A stretch of DNA of 64,000 nt from Actinomadura barringtoniae (lineage in GTDB: Bacteria; Actinomycetota; Actinomycetes; Streptosporangiales; Streptosporangiaceae), in NCBI RefSeq assembly GCF_017573505.1, contig NZ_JAGEOJ010000015.1:124001-188000 (forward strand). The letters run 5' to 3'. The notes under the pieces were generated by a model. The model made no database searches, was not told the DNA's origin, and saw only the letters and a list, made by a program, of their open reading frames with translations. The position numbers were made by a program, and so were the translations under genes. Every line of letters begins with the position of its first letter. The stretch's first letter is position 1. Below, in pieces: positions 36,830 to 45,334 of this stretch.

Positions 36830-37214
36830 CACGAGCGAGTCTAAAGCCAGCGACCGACAAACATGGTGCGAGCGACCGACACCGGGGCGGCGCCCGGACC
36901 GAACGGCGCCGGTCCGGCACCGGACCGGCGATCACTTTGGGTGGATCCATGGTCCACAGTCCGAAACCGGCCACGGGGTGTTTTGGGTGCTCGGGCCCGC
37001 TTGACTGACCTTTCTGACTAGCGGAGCGTAGTTCGGGCAGGGCGGCGCAGACCGACATCGGATCCGGCCGAGGGGGCAAGACCGGCGCGCGCTGTCATTG
37101 ATCTGGCGCGCGCATCCATGTCTCTCTTATGCGCTTCCGCGTCCCGTCATGCCCGCCCGCAGCCGCGCAGGGCCAGCAGGGGCCCACGCCAGGTGACGGG
37201 AAGGTGGAACGAGG
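36830..37214. promoter_or_regulatory. Divergent region between pcrA and the gluzincin protease
   Basis: No gene seen in these 385 bases. It contains a perfect inverted repeat with 11-bp arms (CGCCGGTCCGG at 36907-36917 and its complement at 36920-36930) and a TTGACT -35-like hexamer at 37001-37006 without a well-spaced -10. The segment 37110-37214 before the protease start is Pro/Gly-codon-like and uninformative. Confidence 0.4.
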
Positions 37215-38690
37215 ATGATCCACCAGCAGGACCTCCAACAGCAGCAGGAACTCCAACAGCAGGAATCGGGCGTGCGAGTGCCTCTCGCGCGCGTGGAACA
37301 GCTTCCGCCCCAGCTGCGCGTTGAGGGCGCAGCACCTCCCCTGCCCCAGCCGATCCCCCGGCCGATCCCGATCCCCGTCCCCGTGGTGACCGGCCATCGC
37401 GTGCTCATCTACAAGCAGGACCCGACGGTCACCGAGCTCGGCGCCCGGCTGACCTTCATCCCGACGGTCATCCTGAACGGCCCGATGGACGCGCGCGTCC
37501 AGGTCGAGCTGCCCGGGACCACGCCGGTGGCGCGCAACGCCAACGGCGACTTCATCTTCACGCCGAACACGCCGCAGTTCGACTGCGCGCACACCTTCGC
37601 GGTCGTGCGCGAGACCATGGCGATGTACGAGCGCCTGAACGGCGGCAACCCGATCCCGTTCGCCTGGAACGTGGGCGGCAACACCGACCGCATCACGGTG
37701 TTCCCGCACGCCGGGCCGGGCGCCAACGCGTTCTACAGCCGTACCGCCAAGGCGCTGAAGTTCCTGAGCTTCGTGCCGCAGGGCCAGCCGCCGACGGCCG
37801 AGGTCTTCACGTGCCGCTCGCTCGACATCGTGTCGCACGAGTGCGGGCACTCGGTCCTGGACGGCCTGAAGCCCGGCTGGCTGTCGGCGGCCGGGCCGCC
37901 GCAGACCGGCGGCCTGCACGAGGCGTTCGGCGACCTCACCGCCGTCTTCCTCGCGCTCGCGCAGCCCGACCAGGCCGAGGCGCTGGTCTCGCTGACCCGG
38001 GCCAACCTGCACGACAGGTCGTTCCTGCCCGCGCTCGCCGAGGAGTTCGGCAAGGCGATCGGCCAGCAGTTCGGCCTGCGGAACGCCGACAACGACCTCA
38101 AGCTGAGCGAGGTCAGCAACGAGGTGCACGCGATCTCGCAGGTGTTCACCGGCGCGATCTACGACGTGCTCGCCGACATCTACGTCTTCGAGCGGAACCG
38201 CCAGCGGCGCACCAAGGACCCGACGATCGTCCTCATCGAGGTGGCCGACAAGCTGCACAAGCTGCTGTTCGACGCGATCGTGGCGGCACCGGCGTCGGCG
38301 GCGACCTATGTCGACATCGCCAACAAGATGCTGCAGATCTCCGCCGGCCAGAGCGACCCGGCCAACTACCGGACGTTCATCCGCAACCGGTTCGCGGTGC
38401 GGGAGATCGTGACCTCGCCGACGCCGCTGACCGACCTGATGAGCGGCCGGCTGAACATGACCGACGCCGACTACACCGGCGAGGGCGGCGACGTGACCGA
38501 GGTGGCCGTGCACGACGAGCACTCGGCGAGCCTGCGCGCCGAGCAGGACCGGTCGCGCTGCTGCGGCACCATGCAGATGCCCGAGTACGCGGTGATCGAC
38601 AGCGAGAAGCTGAGCAAGCGCGGCCCGCTCGACAACGACGACATCCTGCGGAACGAGCTGGACGAGCTCCGCCGGGCCTTCAACAAGTAG
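37215..38690 (+). CDS. Gluzincin (M4-like) zinc metallopeptidase without signal peptide
   Basis: A 491-residue protein. A Gln-rich start (residues 1-17) and a Pro-rich linker (40-57) replace a signal peptide. The catalytic domain has H208-E-C-G-H212 (zinc ligands H208, H212 and catalytic E209) and a G-L-H-E236-A-F-G-D240 block 24 residues later, the arrangement of the third ligand in thermolysin-type gluzincins. The first motif (HECGHSVLDGL) diverges from the usual HELTHAV. It should be cytoplasmic or exported by a non-Sec route, like protealysin-type proteases. The next gene encodes an emfourin-like inhibitor, the same pairing as in the protealysin operon. ATG 37215 has weak GAGG upstream. 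Confidence 0.78.
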   Translation: MIHQQDLQQQQELQQQESGVRVPLARVEQLPPQLRVEGAAPPLPQPIPRPIPIPVPVVTGHRVLIYKQDPTVTELGARLTFIPTVILNGPMDARVQVELPGTTPVARNANGDFIFTPNTPQFDCAHTFAVVRETMAMYERLNGGNPIPFAWNVGGNTDRITVFPHAGPGANAFYSRTAKALKFLSFVPQGQPPTAEVFTCRSLDIVSHECGHSVLDGLKPGWLSAAGPPQTGGLHEAFGDLTAVFLALAQPDQAEALVSLTRANLHDRSFLPALAEEFGKAIGQQFGLRNADNDLKLSEVSNEVHAISQVFTGAIYDVLADIYVFERNRQRRTKDPTIVLIEVADKLHKLLFDAIVAAPASAATYVDIANKMLQISAGQSDPANYRTFIRNRFAVREIVTSPTPLTDLMSGRLNMTDADYTGEGGDVTEVAVHDEHSASLRAEQDRSRCCGTMQMPEYAVIDSEKLSKRGPLDNDDILRNELDELRRAFNK

Positions 38691-38737
38691 GCCGAAGAAG
38701 CAAGCAGGCCAAAGAAGTCGGACAACGAGAAGGAAAG

Positions 38738-38795
38738 ACCTCCCTCGGTGACCGGTCGTCGTGTCCAATGGCGGGCACGACGACCGGAAGGAGGT
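38738..38795 (+). promoter_or_regulatory. Hairpin able to mask the ribosome site of the inhibitor gene
   Basis: A 15-bp stem (38752-38766 with 38773-38787, one G-U pair, 6-base loop AATGGC) ends directly at the AAGGAGG ribosome site. ACCTCC at 38738-38743 is complementary to GGAGGT at 38790-38795, so a longer fold could pair the ribosome site itself. It may also weaken read-through from the protease gene. Confidence 0.55.
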
Positions 38796-38800
38796 TCCGC

Positions 38801-39091
38801 ATGCGCGTGAAGATCGAGAGCACCGGCGGGTTCGCCGGCCGCGACGTCATGGTCGCGCAGTACGACACCGACGAGCTGACCGCCGCTCAGGCCGACCGCA
38901 TTCACCGGGCCGTGGACGAGCTCGCCGGCTCCAAGGAGCGCGGCGAGCCCGACGAGATCGGCGCCGACCTGCCCGCCTACCGGATCACGGTCGGCGGACC
39001 GGACGATCCGGACGCGCGGGTCTTCGAGGTGAAGGGCGACCCGGGCGAGGCTCTGAACGCACCTCTCAACGCCCTCCTCCAGGGCCCCTAA
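38801..39091 (+). CDS. Emfourin-like metalloprotease inhibitor
   Basis: A 96-residue protein whose pattern matches the emfourin family (inhibitors of M4 protealysin-like proteases): MRVKIESTGGFAG start, YDTDELTAAQADRIHRAVDEL helix, then YRITVGGPD and VFEVKGD strands and a helix APLNALL. No signal peptide, as for the adjacent protease. ATG 38801 has AAGGAGG 6 bases upstream, one of the best ribosome sites in the window. It lies 110 bases after the protease gene and overlaps the dhaM end by 4 bases. Confidence 0.72.
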   Translation: MRVKIESTGGFAGRDVMVAQYDTDELTAAQADRIHRAVDELAGSKERGEPDEIGADLPAYRITVGGPDDPDARVFEVKGDPGEALNAPLNALLQGP

Positions 39092-39471
39092 CTCTTGCGG
39101 TGGTTGTAGGCGTCCTCGGCCGCGCTGACGACCGTGGCCAGGTCCATGTCGGCCGCGGCCATCGACGCGGCCGCGACCGCGCCCTCGACCAGCGGCGCGT
39201 CGGCGAGCACGACCTTGCCGCTCTCGTCGTCCTCGATGAACAGCCGCGCGGTCAGCACCGAGCTGCCCAGGTCGGCGAGCAGTACGACGCCGTCGCCCTC
39301 GTCCACCGCCGCGACGGCCTCCTCGACGAGCTCGATGCTGGTGCCGAGCCCGCCGTCGGCGGCGCCGCCGGCGGGCTCCACGCGTGCCTTGCCGACGCCG
39401 AGCGTGCGGGCGAGCTCGGCCACGCCCGCCGCCAGCGTGCGGCTGTGCGAGACCACCACGATCCCGACCAC
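39088..39471 (-). CDS. dhaM: PTS-dependent dihydroxyacetone kinase phosphotransfer subunit (EIIA-Man domain)
   Basis: A 127-residue single EIIA-mannose-type domain: VGIVVVSH9SRTLAAGVAEL has the phospho-histidine, and VLLADLGSSVLTARLFIE is typical. It passes phosphate from HPr to the ADP bound in DhaL, so the kinase runs on phosphoenolpyruvate rather than ATP. Unlike E. coli DhaM it lacks fused HPr and EI domains. GTG 39471 lies 2 bases after the dhaL stop with GGGGGA upstream. Confidence 0.9.
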   Translation of the reverse strand: MVGIVVVSHSRTLAAGVAELARTLGVGKARVEPAGGAADGGLGTSIELVEEAVAAVDEGDGVVLLADLGSSVLTARLFIEDDESGKVVLADAPLVEGAVAAASMAAADMDLATVVSAAEDAYNHRKS

Positions 39472-39473
39472 GG

Positions 39474-40118
39474 TCAGTCCCCCTCGACGACGTCGGCGAG
39501 CGCGCGCAGGATCAGCACGGTGGAGGCCGCTCCCGGATCGAGATGGTCGACGCTGCGCGCACCCAGGTAACTGGCCCGGCCCTTGCGCGCCTGCATCGGC
39601 ACGGTCGCCTCCGCCCCCTTCCCGGCCGCCTCGACCGCCGCACGCGCGCAGGCCGCGAGGTCGCCGCCGGGCAGTGCCCCCTCGCACGCCGCCTCGTACG
39701 CGGCGACGGCGGGCACGAGCGCGTCCACCATCGTCTTGTCCCCCTCGACCGCCTGCCCGAGCTCCTGTACGCCCTCCAGCGCGGCCCGCAGTGCGGCGCC
39801 GAGCGCGGCGGCGTCCACGTCCTCGGCGTCCCCGAGCGCCTTGCCCGCACGCCGCAACGCCGTGCCGTACAGCGGCCCGGACGCGCCGCCGGTCTTGGAC
39901 ACGATCGCCCGGCCGGCCGCGATCAGCACCTTGCCCGGGACCGCCCCCTCGGGCAGCGCCGCGACCGCGGCCGTGAAGCCGCGGTCGAGGTTCAGCCCGT
40001 GGTCGCCGTCGCCGATCGCCGCGTCCAGCCGGGTCAGCCGTTCCGCGTCCGCGGCGACCAGCTCGGCGGCGCGGCGGATCCATGCCGCGGCGTCCTCACC
40101 GTTCATCGGCCCGCTCAC
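39474..40118 (-). CDS. dhaL: Dihydroxyacetone kinase ADP-binding subunit
   Basis: Holds ADP/ATP permanently as a cofactor and phosphorylates the dihydroxyacetone held by DhaK. The 214-residue all-helical protein has the Mg/nucleotide motif D32...G-D37-G-D39-H-G and SKTGGASGPLYGTALR, plus KTMVDAL and GAASTVLIL at the end. GTG 40118 overlaps the dhaK stop (GTGA); an ATG four codons later is the alternative. Confidence 0.92.
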   Translation of the reverse strand: MSGPMNGEDAAAWIRRAAELVAADAERLTRLDAAIGDGDHGLNLDRGFTAAVAALPEGAVPGKVLIAAGRAIVSKTGGASGPLYGTALRRAGKALGDAEDVDAAALGAALRAALEGVQELGQAVEGDKTMVDALVPAVAAYEAACEGALPGGDLAACARAAVEAAGKGAEATVPMQARKGRASYLGARSVDHLDPGAASTVLILRALADVVEGD

Positions 40119-41110
40119 CGGCCCCACCGCAGCGCCGGGGTCTCGACGGGCGCGTCCCACAGCCGGGTCAGCTCGGGCGTGAGGCGGCAGACCGAGATCA
40201 TGACCCCGGCCATCTCCAGGCTCGTCACGTACGGCCCGACGACCGGGCGGACGACGGTCGCGCCGTGGTCCGACAGCCAGGCCGACGCCGCCGCGTACGC
40301 GATGTACTGCTCGATCAGCGGCGTGCCGCCCATCCCGTTCACCAGCACGAGCAGCTCACCGCCCGCCAGCGACATGTCGGTGTCGATGGCGGTGAGCGAG
40401 GCCTCGACGATCTCGTTGGCGGGCATCGTCTTGACCCGCTCGCGCCCCGGCTCGCCGTGGATGCCGATGCCGAGCTCGATCTCGTCCTCGCCGAGCTCGA
40501 AGGTCGGCTGCCCGGCGGCGGGCACCGTGCAGGGCGACAGGGCCACGCCGAACGAGCGCGACCGCTCGTTCACCTCGCGCGCGACCGCGGCCACAGCGTC
40601 CAATTCTGCGCCCTCCTCGGCCAGCGCCCCGGCGATCTTCTCCACGAACAGCGTCGCGCCGGTGCCGCGCCGGCCCGCGGTGTAGGTGCTGTCCTCGACC
40701 GCCACGTCGTCGTTCACCACGACCGAGGCGACCTCGATGTCCTCGTCCTCGGCCAGTTCGGCGGCCATCCGGAAGTTGAGGACGTCACCGGTGTAGTTCT
40801 TCACGATGTGCAGGACGCCCGCGCCCCCGTCCACGGCGGTGGTGGCGGCGAGGATCTGATCGGGGACCGGCGAGGTGAAGACCTCGCCGGGGCAGGCGGC
40901 GTCGAGCATCCCGTAGCCGACGAACCCGCCGTGCAGGGGTTCGTGGCCGGAACCGCCGCCCGACACCAGGCCCACCTTCCCGCTGCGCGGCGCGTCGGCG
41001 CGCACCACGATTCCGGCGTCCGGATCGACTCGCAGGGACGGGTGCGCCGCGGCCAGGCCGCGCAGCGCGTCGGCGACGACGTCAGCTGGGGCGTTGATGA
41101 GTTTGCGCAT
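40115..41110 (-). CDS. dhaK: Dihydroxyacetone kinase substrate-binding subunit
   Basis: Binds dihydroxyacetone covalently through a histidine. The 331-residue protein has GLVSGGGSGHEPLHGGFVG (residues ~46-65), KNYTGDVLNF, and the substrate-binding H218 in IGIHGEPG. First gene of dhaK-dhaL-dhaM; each start overlaps or nearly touches the previous stop. The product dihydroxyacetone phosphate enters glycolysis. Confidence 0.94.
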   Translation of the reverse strand: MRKLINAPADVVADALRGLAAAHPSLRVDPDAGIVVRADAPRSGKVGLVSGGGSGHEPLHGGFVGYGMLDAACPGEVFTSPVPDQILAATTAVDGGAGVLHIVKNYTGDVLNFRMAAELAEDEDIEVASVVVNDDVAVEDSTYTAGRRGTGATLFVEKIAGALAEEGAELDAVAAVAREVNERSRSFGVALSPCTVPAAGQPTFELGEDEIELGIGIHGEPGRERVKTMPANEIVEASLTAIDTDMSLAGGELLVLVNGMGGTPLIEQYIAYAAASAWLSDHGATVVRPVVGPYVTSLEMAGVMISVCRLTPELTRLWDAPVETPALRWGR

Positions 41111-41225
41111 GTCTCTGCTCTACCCCCGTCGGCGTGCCCGTCCAAGCCCTCAAGGCCACCAAATCCCCCTGATCGTCGCCCGCCGCACCCCCAATCGGCA
41201 TACCGGAGCGCATAAAGTTGAAATC

Positions 41226-41960
41226 GTGACTACCAAGGTGATGGACGACGGCGACGTACAGCGGATCCTCGTGGTGATGGCGCACCCCGACGACGTCGAC
41301 TTCGGCGCCGCCGGGACGGTCATCGGGTGGACCGAGCGCGGCATCGAGGTCGTGTACGCGATGGTCACCGACGGTGACGCGGGCGGCTTCGACGACGCCA
41401 TCACCCGCGAGGAGATGGCCGAGCTGCGCCGCGAGGAGCAGCGCGCGGCGGCCAAGTGCGCCGGGGTCGAGGACGTCCGGTTCCTCGGCTACTCCGACGG
41501 CCGGGTGGAGGCGACGCTCGGCCTGCGTCGCGACATCGCCCGCGTGATCAGGCAGGTACGGCCGGACCGGGTCGTCATGCCGAGCCCCGAGCGCAACTAC
41601 GAGCGGATCTACCCCAGCCACCCCGACCACCGCGCGGTCGGCTCGGCGGCGCTGGACGCGGTCTACCCGGACGCGCGCAACCCCTACGCCTTCCCCGAAC
41701 TGCTCGCCGACGAGGACCTGGAGGCCTGGACGGCCCGCGAGGTCTGGATCGTCGGCGGCCCCACGCCCAACCACTATGTGGACGTGACGGCCAACTTCGA
41801 CCGCAAGCTGGCCGCGCTCAAGTCCCACGCCAGCCAGACCGCCCACATGGGCGACGGGCTGGAGGAGATGCTCCGCGGCTGGATGGGCTTCAGCGCCACC
41901 TCCGGAGGCCTCCCCGAGGGCAGCCTCGCCGAGGTCTTCCAGGTCGTCGACACGGCCTGA
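41226..41960 (+). CDS. PIG-L family deacetylase
   Basis: A 244-residue zinc-dependent LmbE-like deacetylase. The metal motif AH20PDD23VDFGAAG and the later HPDHRAVG ligand are present, with VDVTANFDRKLAALKSHASQ typical of MshB/Mca-type enzymes. These remove acetyl from GlcNAc-inositol or cut mycothiol conjugates; which one is not decided by sequence. The GTG at 41226 is preceded by TAAAGT 6 bases earlier, suggesting a leaderless message; ATG 41241 is possible. Confidence 0.85.
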   Translation: MTTKVMDDGDVQRILVVMAHPDDVDFGAAGTVIGWTERGIEVVYAMVTDGDAGGFDDAITREEMAELRREEQRAAAKCAGVEDVRFLGYSDGRVEATLGLRRDIARVIRQVRPDRVVMPSPERNYERIYPSHPDHRAVGSAALDAVYPDARNPYAFPELLADEDLEAWTAREVWIVGGPTPNHYVDVTANFDRKLAALKSHASQTAHMGDGLEEMLRGWMGFSATSGGLPEGSLAEVFQVVDTA

Positions 41961-42026
41961 GGTCCTGGCCCCCCTGTGATCGAACTACTCTTTGCCGGTC
42001 ATGTCCTGATTCGGTGAAGAGGAGCC

Positions 42027-42971
42027 ATGCCGAAGATCCTGTTCGACTGCGACACCGGCATCGACGATGCGATGACGCTGCTCTACCTGGCCTCGCTGAT
42101 CAAGGCGGGCGAGGCCGAGCTCCTCGGCGTGGGCACCGTGCACGGCAACGTCGACCCGCGCAGCGGCGCGCTCAACACGCTGCGCGTGCTGGAGATGGCG
42201 GGGATCAGCGGCGTTCCGGTGGCGGTCGGGACCGCGCAGCCGATGGCCCAGCCGGTGCACTACGCGCACTCGTTCCACGGCGCGGACGGGCTCGGCGAGA
42301 CCGGCCTGCCCGTGCCCACGGGTGATCTCTCCGACGAGCTCGCGCCCGCCCAGATCGTACGGCTGGCCAGGGCGAACCCCGGCGAGCTGACACTGCTGGC
42401 GACCGGGCCGCTGACCAACCTGGGCACAGCGCTGCTGCTCGACCCCGAGCTGCCCACGCTGGTACGCGAGGTGGTCGTGATGGGCGGCGCGTTCGACCAC
42501 CCGGGCAACGTCACCACGCACGCCGAGGCCAACGTCTGGCACGACCCCGAGGCCGCCGAGCTGGTCTTCGGCTCGGACTGGCCGGTGGTCCTGGTGCCGC
42601 TGGACGCCACCCACCCGACCGCCGTGGACGGGGACTGGCTGGACCGGCTGGCCGCGCACGACTCCGAGACCGCCCGGTTCGCCAGCCGGATGCTGGAGTT
42701 CTACATCGCCGCCTACGCCCCGACGCTGAAGCGCCGCGGCTGCGTCATCCACGACGCGCTCGCCGCGATGCTGGCGGTGGACCCGGCCATCGGGAGGTAC
42801 GTCGAGCGGCCCGTACGGGTCGAGCTGCGCGGCGAGTTCACGCGCGGCACGACCGTCTGGGACGCCCGCGCCCATCCCGACGACGACGAGCGCCGCCCGG
42901 TCAAGGTGGCCGTCGGCAGCGACATCAAGGCCTTCCAGGAGACGCTCCTGGCCGCCGTACTGGGGCTCTAG
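42027..42971 (+). CDS. Inosine-uridine preferring nucleoside hydrolase family protein
   Basis: Hydrolyses the N-glycosidic bond of nucleosides to free base and ribose. The 314-residue protein has the calcium-binding motif D7-C-D9-T-G-I-D13-D14, TVHGNVD and NVWHDPEAAELVF with the second metal Asp. Base preference cannot be read. ATG 42027 has GAGGAG close upstream. Transcribed after the PIG-L gene with a 66-base gap. Confidence 0.9.
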   Translation: MPKILFDCDTGIDDAMTLLYLASLIKAGEAELLGVGTVHGNVDPRSGALNTLRVLEMAGISGVPVAVGTAQPMAQPVHYAHSFHGADGLGETGLPVPTGDLSDELAPAQIVRLARANPGELTLLATGPLTNLGTALLLDPELPTLVREVVVMGGAFDHPGNVTTHAEANVWHDPEAAELVFGSDWPVVLVPLDATHPTAVDGDWLDRLAAHDSETARFASRMLEFYIAAYAPTLKRRGCVIHDALAAMLAVDPAIGRYVERPVRVELRGEFTRGTTVWDARAHPDDDERRPVKVAVGSDIKAFQETLLAAVLGL

Positions 42972-43077
42972 CCCGGCCGTCAGGGGCTGTAACGCCGCTC
43001 ACACCCGCGCGCGCACGTCTTGTGGCGGCGTACGGGCCTGACTACCGTTCGCTGATCACCTCACGGGAGGCCCCGCC

Positions 43078-43536
43078 ATGCCGTACGAGATCGAAGCGAC
43101 CGCCGTCTCCACCGCCCCGGCCGAAGTGATCTTCAAGCATCTGGCGGTGGCGGAGGCCTGGAGCCAGTGGGGCGCGTTCCCGACCAAGGCGACCCGCGAG
43201 CGCGCGGGCGACGAGGTGCCGAACGGCGTAGGCGCCATCCGCAAGATCCCGCCCGCGCGCGAGCAGGTGGTGGCGTACGACCCGCCCAAGCACTACGCCT
43301 ACATCGCGGTGGCCGGGCTTCCGGTGCGGCACTACCGGGCGGACGTGACCATGGAGCCCAAGGGCGACAACACGCTGATCCGCTGGCGGGCCGAGTTCGA
43401 GCCGAAGATCCCGGGCACCGGCCCGTTCATCCGGCTCTTCCTGGGCCGGGCGATCGCCTCGTTCGCCCGGCGCGTGGCGCGGCACTCCGAGCGCTGCGAG
43501 CCCGGCTGCCCGGCCCGCCTCCCCGACGAGCCCTGA
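43078..43536 (+). CDS. SRPBCC (START-like) family protein
   Basis: A 152-residue helix-grip protein of the polyketide cyclase/dehydrase group: PYEIEATAVSTAPAEVIFKHLAVAEAWSQWGAF is the usual first strand and helix, followed by VPNGVGAIRKIPPAREQVVAYDPPKHYAYIAVAG. Such proteins bind hydrophobic ligands in a central pocket; the ligand is unknown. GGGAGG lies 7 bases before the ATG. Confidence 0.82.
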   Translation: MPYEIEATAVSTAPAEVIFKHLAVAEAWSQWGAFPTKATRERAGDEVPNGVGAIRKIPPAREQVVAYDPPKHYAYIAVAGLPVRHYRADVTMEPKGDNTLIRWRAEFEPKIPGTGPFIRLFLGRAIASFARRVARHSERCEPGCPARLPDEP

Positions 43537-43633
43537 GCACGGGCCCGCACGCGTTCATGATCCCGGCGCGCGGGTACACCCGATCATGATCATGGCGGCC
43601 GGACGGCCGCCGGTCGCATGAATCGGGGGATCA

Positions 43634-44599
43634 ATGCGACGCAGCGTGGCCTTTCTCGCCGCGGCCGGAGCCGCCATCGTGGGGATCGTGGCCTTCAACG
43701 ACTCTGACCGGCGACCCGACGACGGCAAGGCCCGGCCCTTCGCCGCGGACCAGGCTCCGGCGGCCGCCAACGCACCGGCCGACCCACCGGCCGACCCACC
43801 GGCCGACGCGTCTGCCGAGGTCGCGTCGGGCGCCGCCCCGGCCAGCCGGGATGCCGACTCGGCCGTCGCGTTCGACGCCGCGAGCCTGCGCCGCAAGGTG
43901 GGCGGCTACCTGGCGCACCGTCCAGGGCGCGCGGGCCTGATGGTCTTCGACACCAAGACGGGCGCCTCGTTCGGCTGGGGCGAACGGTCGACGTTCGTCA
44001 CCGCGAGCATCATGAAGGTGGACATCCTGACCGGCCTGCTGCTGCAACGGCAGCGCGCGCACGACGGCCTCTCGTCCGGTGAACGGGCCCTGGCCGCCCG
44101 CATGATCCGCTACAGCGACAACTCCGCAGCCGACGCGCTCTACGCCAAGGCCGGTCGCGGCGCGGGGATCTCCCGGACCAACCGGCTGCTCGGGCTCCGG
44201 CAGACCGTCCCGTACCCCACCCGCTGGGGCGCCTCCAGCACCAGCCCGGCCGACCAGGTCAGGCTGCTGCGCAAGATCGCCACCGGCGACGGGCCGCTGA
44301 ACGCGGCCAACCGCCACTACATCCTCGGCCTGATGGGCTCGGTCAGCGCCGGGCAGGACTGGGGCGTGCCCGCGGCCGCCCGCCCCGGCGACCGGGTCGC
44401 GGTCAAGAACGGCTGGGTGCAGCTGCACTACCAGGGCACCGGCTGGGCGGTGAACACGATCGGCCGCGTCACCGGGCACGGCCACGACTTCCTGGTCGCG
44501 GTGTGCAGCGTCGGCCATCCGAGCATGGAGACCGGGGTCGCGACGGTCGAGCACCTGGCGAGCATGGTCGTCGGCGGCCTGCGACGATTGCCCGCATGA
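43634..44599 (+). CDS. Exported serine hydrolase, class A beta-lactamase/penicillin-binding fold
   Basis: A 321-residue protein with an N-terminal signal/anchor (1-20) and a Pro/Ala-rich linker (35-75, ADPPADPPADA). The catalytic motifs are S125-I-M-K128, S161-D-N163 and K258-N-G260 (KNG in place of KTG). It lacks the Glu166 Omega-loop pattern needed for fast beta-lactamase turnover, so a peptidoglycan or transpeptidase-like role is more likely than resistance. Single gene. Confidence 0.8.
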   Translation: MRRSVAFLAAAGAAIVGIVAFNDSDRRPDDGKARPFAADQAPAAANAPADPPADPPADASAEVASGAAPASRDADSAVAFDAASLRRKVGGYLAHRPGRAGLMVFDTKTGASFGWGERSTFVTASIMKVDILTGLLLQRQRAHDGLSSGERALAARMIRYSDNSAADALYAKAGRGAGISRTNRLLGLRQTVPYPTRWGASSTSPADQVRLLRKIATGDGPLNAANRHYILGLMGSVSAGQDWGVPAAARPGDRVAVKNGWVQLHYQGTGWAVNTIGRVTGHGHDFLVAVCSVGHPSMETGVATVEHLASMVVGGLRRLPA

Positions 44600-44760
44600 C
44601 CACGCGACCCACGCTGAGCATCAGGTCTTCCCTGTGAATCGGTGGTGACCGGCCGCGGAAGACGGTGGCAAGTAGTGGTCGCGCACGCGCCCATCGTGGT
44701 CGAGCCGGGTGACAATGCGGATGATTCAGGCACCGCCCTCGTCCCCCCGGAAGGCAGGCC

Positions 44761-45318
44761 ATGGAGATCACCCCGTTCCTCGACCGCAAGCTGGCCCGGC
44801 GTTTCAAGACCTTCGACAGCAACGGCAACGGATTCGTGGAACGGGCGGACTTCGTCGAGGCGGCCGCCCGCATGGGCGAGGAGTTCGGGCACGGCGGCGA
44901 CTCGGCGGCCAGGCGGCGGCTTGAGGAGCTGTCGGTCGCGCTGTGGGACCACCTCGTTTCCGTCGCCGACAGCAACGGCGACGGGCGGATCACCGAGGAG
45001 GAGTACAAGGCCGCCTTCGCCGCCGGGCTGCTGGAGACCCCCGAGTCGTTCGACGCGAGCTACGTCCCGTTCCTCGAGGCGATCATGGCGATCGCCGACG
45101 CCGACCACGACGGCAAGCTCACGGTGAGCGAGCAGATCCGCTGGACCGGCTCGCTCATGCGCCTGCCCGAGGACGACGCGCGCGAGGTCTTCCACCGCCT
45201 CGACCAGGACAAGGACGGCTACATCACCACGCGCGAGATGCTCGAGGCCATCCGCGAGTACTACTTCGACGAGCGCCCCGGCTCGGCCGGTGCCTGGCTC
45301 CTCGGGCCTCTCGACTGA
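44761..45318 (+). CDS. Calerythrin-like EF-hand calcium-binding protein
   Basis: A 185-residue cytosolic protein with four EF-hand loops: D19-S-N-G-N-G, D70-S-N-G-D-G, D113-A-D-H-D-G and D148-Q-D-K-D-G, each ending in an acidic residue at position 12. Layout and length match calerythrin and other sarcoplasmic-type calcium-binding proteins of actinomycetes, thought to buffer or sense calcium. GGAAGG lies 6 bases before the ATG. Confidence 0.9.
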   Translation: MEITPFLDRKLARRFKTFDSNGNGFVERADFVEAAARMGEEFGHGGDSAARRRLEELSVALWDHLVSVADSNGDGRITEEEYKAAFAAGLLETPESFDASYVPFLEAIMAIADADHDGKLTVSEQIRWTGSLMRLPEDDAREVFHRLDQDKDGYITTREMLEAIREYYFDERPGSAGAWLLGPLD

Positions 45319-45334
45319 ACGCTCGGCCGGACCG

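Noticed and set aside
36402..37079. 225-codon minus-strand frame extending upstream of pcrA
   Set aside because: Its inner part is an out-of-frame shadow of pcrA and the upstream part has no ribosome site or coding pattern.
43634..44599. Beta-lactamase resistance gene
   Set aside because: SxxK, SDN and KNG are present, but the Glu166-type Omega-loop pattern was not found, so resistance is not supported.
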